A DNA stretch of 64,000 nt from Biscogniauxia marginata (Eukaryota; Ascomycota; Sordariomycetes; Xylariales; Xylariaceae), in contig MU404146.1 in NCBI GenBank assembly GCA_022695795.1, positions 104,357-168,356 on the forward strand. Direction: 5' to 3'. The position numbers and the translations under genes were made by a program. This document shows positions 58,895 to 64,000 of the stretch, piece after piece (the first letter of the stretch is position 1; each line of letters begins with the position of its first letter). The notes under the pieces were generated by a model. The model saw only the letters and a program-made list of their open reading frames with translations, had not been told where the DNA came from and did not search any database.

Positions 58895-60405
58895 AACATA
58901 TCTTATAAACAAGTAAATTATATAAATAAGTAAGTTAATTTTTATAACTTTCGTAATTTTAACCATTAAAAAACATTTACATGGCATTAAAATTAATTAA
59001 TAATTATTATTATTTAAATCGTTTTTTTAGTTTTACGTTTTAAAAATTAAATATCTTTTTTATATTAAATATTTAGTTTTTTAACACGTAATTTAAATCG
59101 ATTAATTTATAAATAATATATCTTTTATTATTATTAAAACGTATAAAATTATATTTATATATATATTTTTAAAATTAATTAATTTATTTTAAAAACTAAT
59201 AATATTAATAAAAACTTAAATAGTTTATACGATTAAATATAAATAATATTATTTAAAAATAAGTTATATAAATTAATAACATTTTATAATATCCTTTATA
59301 TAACATTATATAAGCGAAATAATAATTATTTTCTTTTCGTTTAAATTATATTATTATAATAATAAACCTTTTATTATATAAACGTAACGCGAAGTGTATT
59401 AAAAAAACTAAATCTTTAATTTTGTGTAACGACAAAAATCATTATAAATATGTTTAAATAAATAAAGCGATTATTAAAAAGCTTTATATAAAAACCTAAA
59501 ATATATTAAAAATAGTTTAAATTAATATGTAAAACGGTTATAAAATATATATAATTTTAATAAAATAAGGTTTATATTTAAAATAATTATTTAAACTAAT
59601 ATAATAATAATAAATATAAAACGATATAAATAACTTTAATAAGTTTAATAAAGAAATCGAAAATAAATTATAATTATTTAAATTATTAATATTAATAATT
59701 TTATTATATTATTATTAAAAAGTAAAATTAAAATATTAAATAATAATTAAATAATAAATAAACTTAATATAAAATTCGTAAAATATTTTGATTTTTATAT
59801 TAAAAATTAAATATAAAGCTTTAAATATTTATTAATTTTAAATAGTTATAAAAATTATTATTTTATATACTTAGTTATTTATTATATAAATTATAACTTT
59901 TTAACTTTATATATTTTAATGTTTTAAAGAAAACATATAATAATTACTTAAAAGATTTAATAAAACGCTATTATTATTACGTTATAAAAAGATTTTTTTA
60001 ATTAGTTTTATAAAAATATTTATTATTATAATAATTATTTCGAATATATAAATTAAATTTCGTATAATTAAATTAGTTCTTTTTAATTTAAAAAAAGTTA
60101 TTATTATATTACTTTTTATATAAAAAATTTATATACCTTTTTTCGACTTTAATATAAATTAAGTATTTTAAAAAGTCAAAATATTTATAATAACTCGCGA
60201 AATATTATTATAATTTAATTTTATTATAAATAAAGTTAAAAAGCATTAAAAAGTTTTTTTATAAATATTATAAATACTTATAATTAACTTATAAAAATTA
60301 TTTTATTATTAATATATAAAATAATTTTATTATAAAATAAAACTATTTATTTTTAAAAAATAAATAATATTTTTAATAAGCGATATAAAATTAAAAATAA
60401 ATAAT
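58895..60405 (+). mobile_element. TIR transposon copy C, truncated on the right
   Basis: Starts AACATATCTTATAAACAAGT like copy A and follows copy A almost base for base, allowing transitions, to the segment corresponding to about 13025 of copy A. There the match stops and a different sequence begins. The right TIR is not present in the window. Confidence 0.7.
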
Positions 60406-63389
60406 ATTATAGTTATAATGTTAGTATTTGGCTTCTTTATATCAAAATCTAAGTGATTTTATTAATTAATCGCTTAAAACTAAGGGCGGACCTGCTTATT
60501 TTAAAGTCCCCCTTACCTTTTTTAGAGTGCACGTTTGTGCGTGGCGATTAAGGCCGTTTCGGGCCGCTTATGTGGATATAGTATTGTCTTTTATTAGTTA
60601 CGCGGGGACGGACTATAGTCTTATTTACGGTATAAACGTTACTTACGCAGTTTATGTTTTATTCGTATTTTATTAAGACTATTTAGTTTTATAACGATAT
60701 ATTATACTTTTTTATATAAATTATTTATTTTTAAATATAATAAGTTTTTTTTATTTTTTATTTAATTCCGTTTATTTATTAGTTATTTTTTATATATATT
60801 ATTTATATAATGAGTTCGTATAAATTTTTTATTATTTATTTAGTTTTATATATTCGGCTTTTTTATATATAATTAATAATTAATTATTTTCGTATTAATA
60901 TTTATTATATTTTTAAATATTATTAATTTTTAAGTTTATCGGTTTTATATATATATATATTTAATAGTTATTTTTTTTATATTTATAATTTAGTTATTAT
61001 TATTTTCGTTTTTATTTATATTAATAAATAATTTTTTTGTATTTATTTTAATATCGCGTTTTTTATTTTTTATGTTATTTATATTATTTATATCTTTTTT
61101 TCTTATTAAAATAACGGGTTTTAATGATTATTATTAACGATATTAAGTTCTTTTTCGCGTTTATCGCATTATTATAAACTTTTTATATTTTATTTATATT
61201 GCCGCTTTTATTTAATTTAATTAAATATATATAAAGGCTTTCGATTAAGATATCGGCGTTTTAAATATCGTTATTATTTACGGTTTCGAGCGTCGTACGG
61301 CTTAATTCGATATACGGGTTATTAGCGCCAATATTATTAGCGTTATTAAGTTTAAAATTACGCGTCTCGTTAAAAGTGAAAGTAACGTGTTATATTAAGA
61401 TTACTCTTTAATTACCTTTTTAAAAAACCGTTTATATTATTTTATTAACGTAAATTAAATTAATTTTAATTTTAATTTATAGTTTTTAAGTAGTAACTTT
61501 TTAAGGTTTATTGATTTTTTAATAGAAAGTTTATATTTTTAATAATTTATTTAAATATGCCGTTATTATTTTTCTTAATAATATTATATTTACTTGCCAT
61601 CACGACTAGTAATCCCGGCTTGCCTTATTAAGTTAAAGTGTTTTCGTTTTATATTTTAATTTTTAATTACTTTTATTATTATTAATATAGTTAAGATTTA
61701 AAAGTAGTAATACTTTATAAATTCGGTTAAAATTAACGATGTTATTTTTAATTTAATAATGTTAAGTAAAACTTTATTTAATATATATAATTATTAATTT
61801 AACGTTAAAAGAATAACAAGGTAAAAATAATTAAGAATATTAACGATGTTTTTATTAATTATAATATATATATTAAGAATAACGATATAGGATTTTTATT
61901 ATTTAAAATTAATTTTTTATAAGTGTTTATTATAATAATAACGAGGTTTTTTTTCGAGGTTTAAATGTTTTAATAAAACTTTATATATCGAGGCTTTATA
62001 ATATATATATTTTAGTTTAATAAAACATTACGCCGCGGACTTATTTTATTTTTAATATGTTTAAGGTTAGTAATTAACGTGTTACGAAGGTAGTTAATAT
62101 TAGGTTTTTAAGTGTAAAGTTTGGTCGAGTTAGGGATATGTTATTTAAGATTGATTTATTTATAGTTATAACGGGTTTTTTTCTTTTTTTTAAAAGATAA
62201 TACCTAGCTTTTTTACTTTCGTTTTATAAATAAAAAGTAGCGATTTAATATTATTTTAAATTAATATTATTATTTTCGTGTTAAGTTTTAATTATAATTT
62301 TTATTTTTTTATTTAGTTATTTATTAATTAAATTATAAAAGCTCGTAATAACAAAATAAATAAATTTTATTAAATTAAGAAAAAGAGTATTATAAAGTAT
62401 AATCTTTATATTATAATGTTAATTTACGTACTTTTTATTATTATTAAGAAGTTTATTTATAAAGGGGTAAATAGTGTTATAATTAAAATGAAGAGGATAA
62501 ATATAAATAAAAAGCTTGGACCTTTAAAACGAAAAGCGGATAAAGAGATTTTAAATAATGAGGATAAGAGGCTTAAGCATAAATATATAATTATCTTTAT
62601 TTTTCGGTTTAAAATGTGGTTTTTATTTAAGATTTTAAAGATTATTAATAGTTTAATTAATAATGATTTATTTATTTTCGTTTATTAAGTTTAAAAGAAT
62701 ATTATATTTATAAATAAAATTAAGACTAAAAAATAACTATTTTTTTATAATATTTTTTTAATAAAAATAATAATTAATTTTTAAAGTTTTTAATTTTTTA
62801 ATTTTTTAATTTATTTTATATAATAAAAACTTTAATTTTTTATACTTTAAAGTTATTATTAATTTTTATCTCTTTAATAAATTAATTAAAAGCCTTTATT
62901 TAATTATTTAAAGTGCGGAGTTCTTTTTATTCGATAAAAAGTGAAGATTTAATCTTTATAAATATATAGTTCTTTTTAACTATTTTACGTTTATTTCAAG
63001 GTAGTTCTTAGGATTTTAATTAAAGACGTAAATATATAATAAGGCTTAGTTTATAAAATTTACGAGATATATATATTTATTTATTATTAAAAAAACGACT
63101 TAATATTTTAATATTTATTTATAAAACTAATTAAGTTTTTTATTATTTAAAAAGATATTATTTATAACGATATAATTAATATTTTTATTTATTAGCGCGG
63201 CGTTTTATACTTTAATTATATAATAATAAAGCTTAAAAAATTAAGCTTATATTATTTTAAAAAAATAAGTCTTTTTATAAATATATAATATATAAAGTCG
63301 TTTTAAGTAAATATTAACGTTATATTTTTTATAAGATCGTAAATAGGTTTTTATTAATTTGTTAAAACGTATTTTTTTAAATGTTATAT

Positions 63390-63720
63390 ATAACCCCCCT
63401 CTTATAAAAAGGGGGACCTCTCGAGAAACGAGGGTAAAAAGGGGACCTAAAATAAAGGGGAAAGTTATATAAATTATTATGAAATAAACGTTTATATAAA
63501 GCTAGAAACTTTTAAGCGAATATTTAACGAGTAAAAAGAACTTCTTATTTTAGGTTAAAGCGCCTTCGAGGGGGGGGGTGATTATTTACGAAAGTGCTAA
63601 GAAGACTTATAACGTTTATTTTGTGTCGGGGGGTGTAGGGGGGGGGCCCCCTCGAGGCACGAGGGTGAGGTACCCCCAAAACCCCCCAAGACGCTTAATA
63701 GGCTTACGAGTCTTTATAAT
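63390..63720. repeat. G/C-run patch with repeated CTCGAG..ACGAGGG motif
   Basis: Within AT-rich surroundings lie long G and C runs: GGGGG at 63408, GGGGGGGGG near 63570-63578, GGGGGG and GGGGGGGGG at 63628-63646, and CCCCC/CCCCCC at 63672-63688. The motif CTCGAGAAACGAGGG (63420-63434) recurs as CTCGAGGCACGAGGG (63651-63665). GpG/CpC is a poor RIP target, which may explain its survival. Confidence 0.6.
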
Positions 63721-63890
63721 CTATATATAATTACCCCTCGCCGACGGGTAAGATAATTATAAAAAGTAAAGTAATATTAAAAAGTAAAAAAGTACTTATT
63801 TAGTTTATTAAAAAGATTTTCTTTTTTTTATTTCTAGAGTTTTTTTTAATAAGTCTTAAATTTCGTTAAAATCCGGTAAAAAATATTTTT

Positions 63891-64000
63891 AATTTATAAG
63901 TTTTTATTTTTAATTTATAAGTTTTTATTTTTAATTTATAAGTTTTTATTTTTAATTTATAAGTTTTTATTTTTAATTTATAAGTTTTTATTTTTAATTT
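63891..64000 (+). repeat. 21-bp tandem repeat, five full copies plus partial
   Basis: The unit AATTTATAAG + TTTTTATTTTT starts at 63891, 63912, 63933, 63954, 63975 and 63996 with no mismatch, and continues past the window end. Confidence 0.95.

Larger units (their letters stand above)
58735..64000. repeat. AT-rich RIP block 4 (runs off window)
   Basis: At least 5.3 kb. The left part is a TIR transposon copy; from about 60419 a different, LTR-like element begins. The RIP footprint (few CpA/TpG) is the same as in the other blocks, milder after 60480. Confidence 0.85.
60419..64000 (+). mobile_element. LTR-like retroelement fragment, probably nested in copy C
   Basis: Sequence less depleted of GC starts at TGTTAGTATTTGGCTTC directly after copy C is interrupted. 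The first ~250 bp (GGGCGGACCTGC, AAGTCCCCCTTACC, GGCCGTTTCGGGCCGC) look like an LTR by their TG start and lower degradation. The matching second LTR would be outside the window, so this is an inference. A frame at 62416-62688 with a lysine-rich segment (KRKADKEILNNEDKRLKHK) could be a relic of an internal ORF. Confidence 0.35.

Noticed and set aside
63891..64000. CRISPR-like array at the window end.
   Set aside because: The 21-bp units are contiguous without spacers, and the host is a eukaryote; it is a simple tandem repeat.

Overview
The window is nuclear DNA of a filamentous ascomycete (Pezizomycotina, most likely a Sordariomycete). The evidence is short GT-AG introns with CTAAC-type branch points, fungus-specific families (Mdm10, Mvp1, Gpi12, Dal5-type permeases, Zrt-type ZIP), and a bipartite base composition. 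Gene-bearing stretches of ordinary GC content alternate with very AT-rich blocks that contain almost no intact reading frame. In those blocks CpA/TpG is scarce while CpG and CpT/ApG persist, as expected from repeat-induced point mutation (RIP).

Layout. 0-10 kb is a decaying accessory region: the 3' end of a CorA-type Mg transporter, an R2R3-Myb gene with a stop in place of a conserved Trp, an intact secreted GH18 chitinase with a nested chitin-binding domain, and a broken short-chain dehydrogenase. 10.7-13.5 kb is a RIP block holding a foldback element and a 2-kb transposon with terminal inverted repeats (TIRs). 13.8-34 kb carries MDM10, a ZIP zinc transporter, a deaminase-fold gene with an in-frame TAG, MRPL10, a truncated P450 pseudogene, a Dal5-type permease with a 12-nt last exon, LSM3, a mitochondrial PPR protein and GPI12. 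34.4-39.7 kb is a second RIP block with a second foldback element and two copies of the same 2-kb transposon, one inserted inside the other in opposite orientation. 39.9-44.3 kb has a small membrane protein and MVP1. 44,943-55,492 is one complete LTR element: 124-bp LTRs, TG...CA ends, 4-bp target duplication, interior destroyed by RIP. DCN1 follows at 56.1-58.0 kb. 58.7-64 kb is a fourth RIP block: a truncated copy of the 2-kb transposon, a second LTR-like element, a G-rich patch and a 21-bp tandem array running off the window.

Most intact genes are single-copy housekeeping genes of unrelated pathways: ER-mitochondria tethering, Zn uptake, mitochondrial translation, U6 snRNP/mRNA decay, GPI anchors, endosomal sorting and cullin neddylation. 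I see no biosynthetic cluster. The clearest new signals are the TIR transposon family with its foldback derivatives, the complete RIP-killed LTR element, and a set of genes whose stop codons sit where a CpA-to-TpA change would create them. Exon joins were made by hand from splice signals and reading frame; no similarity search was run.
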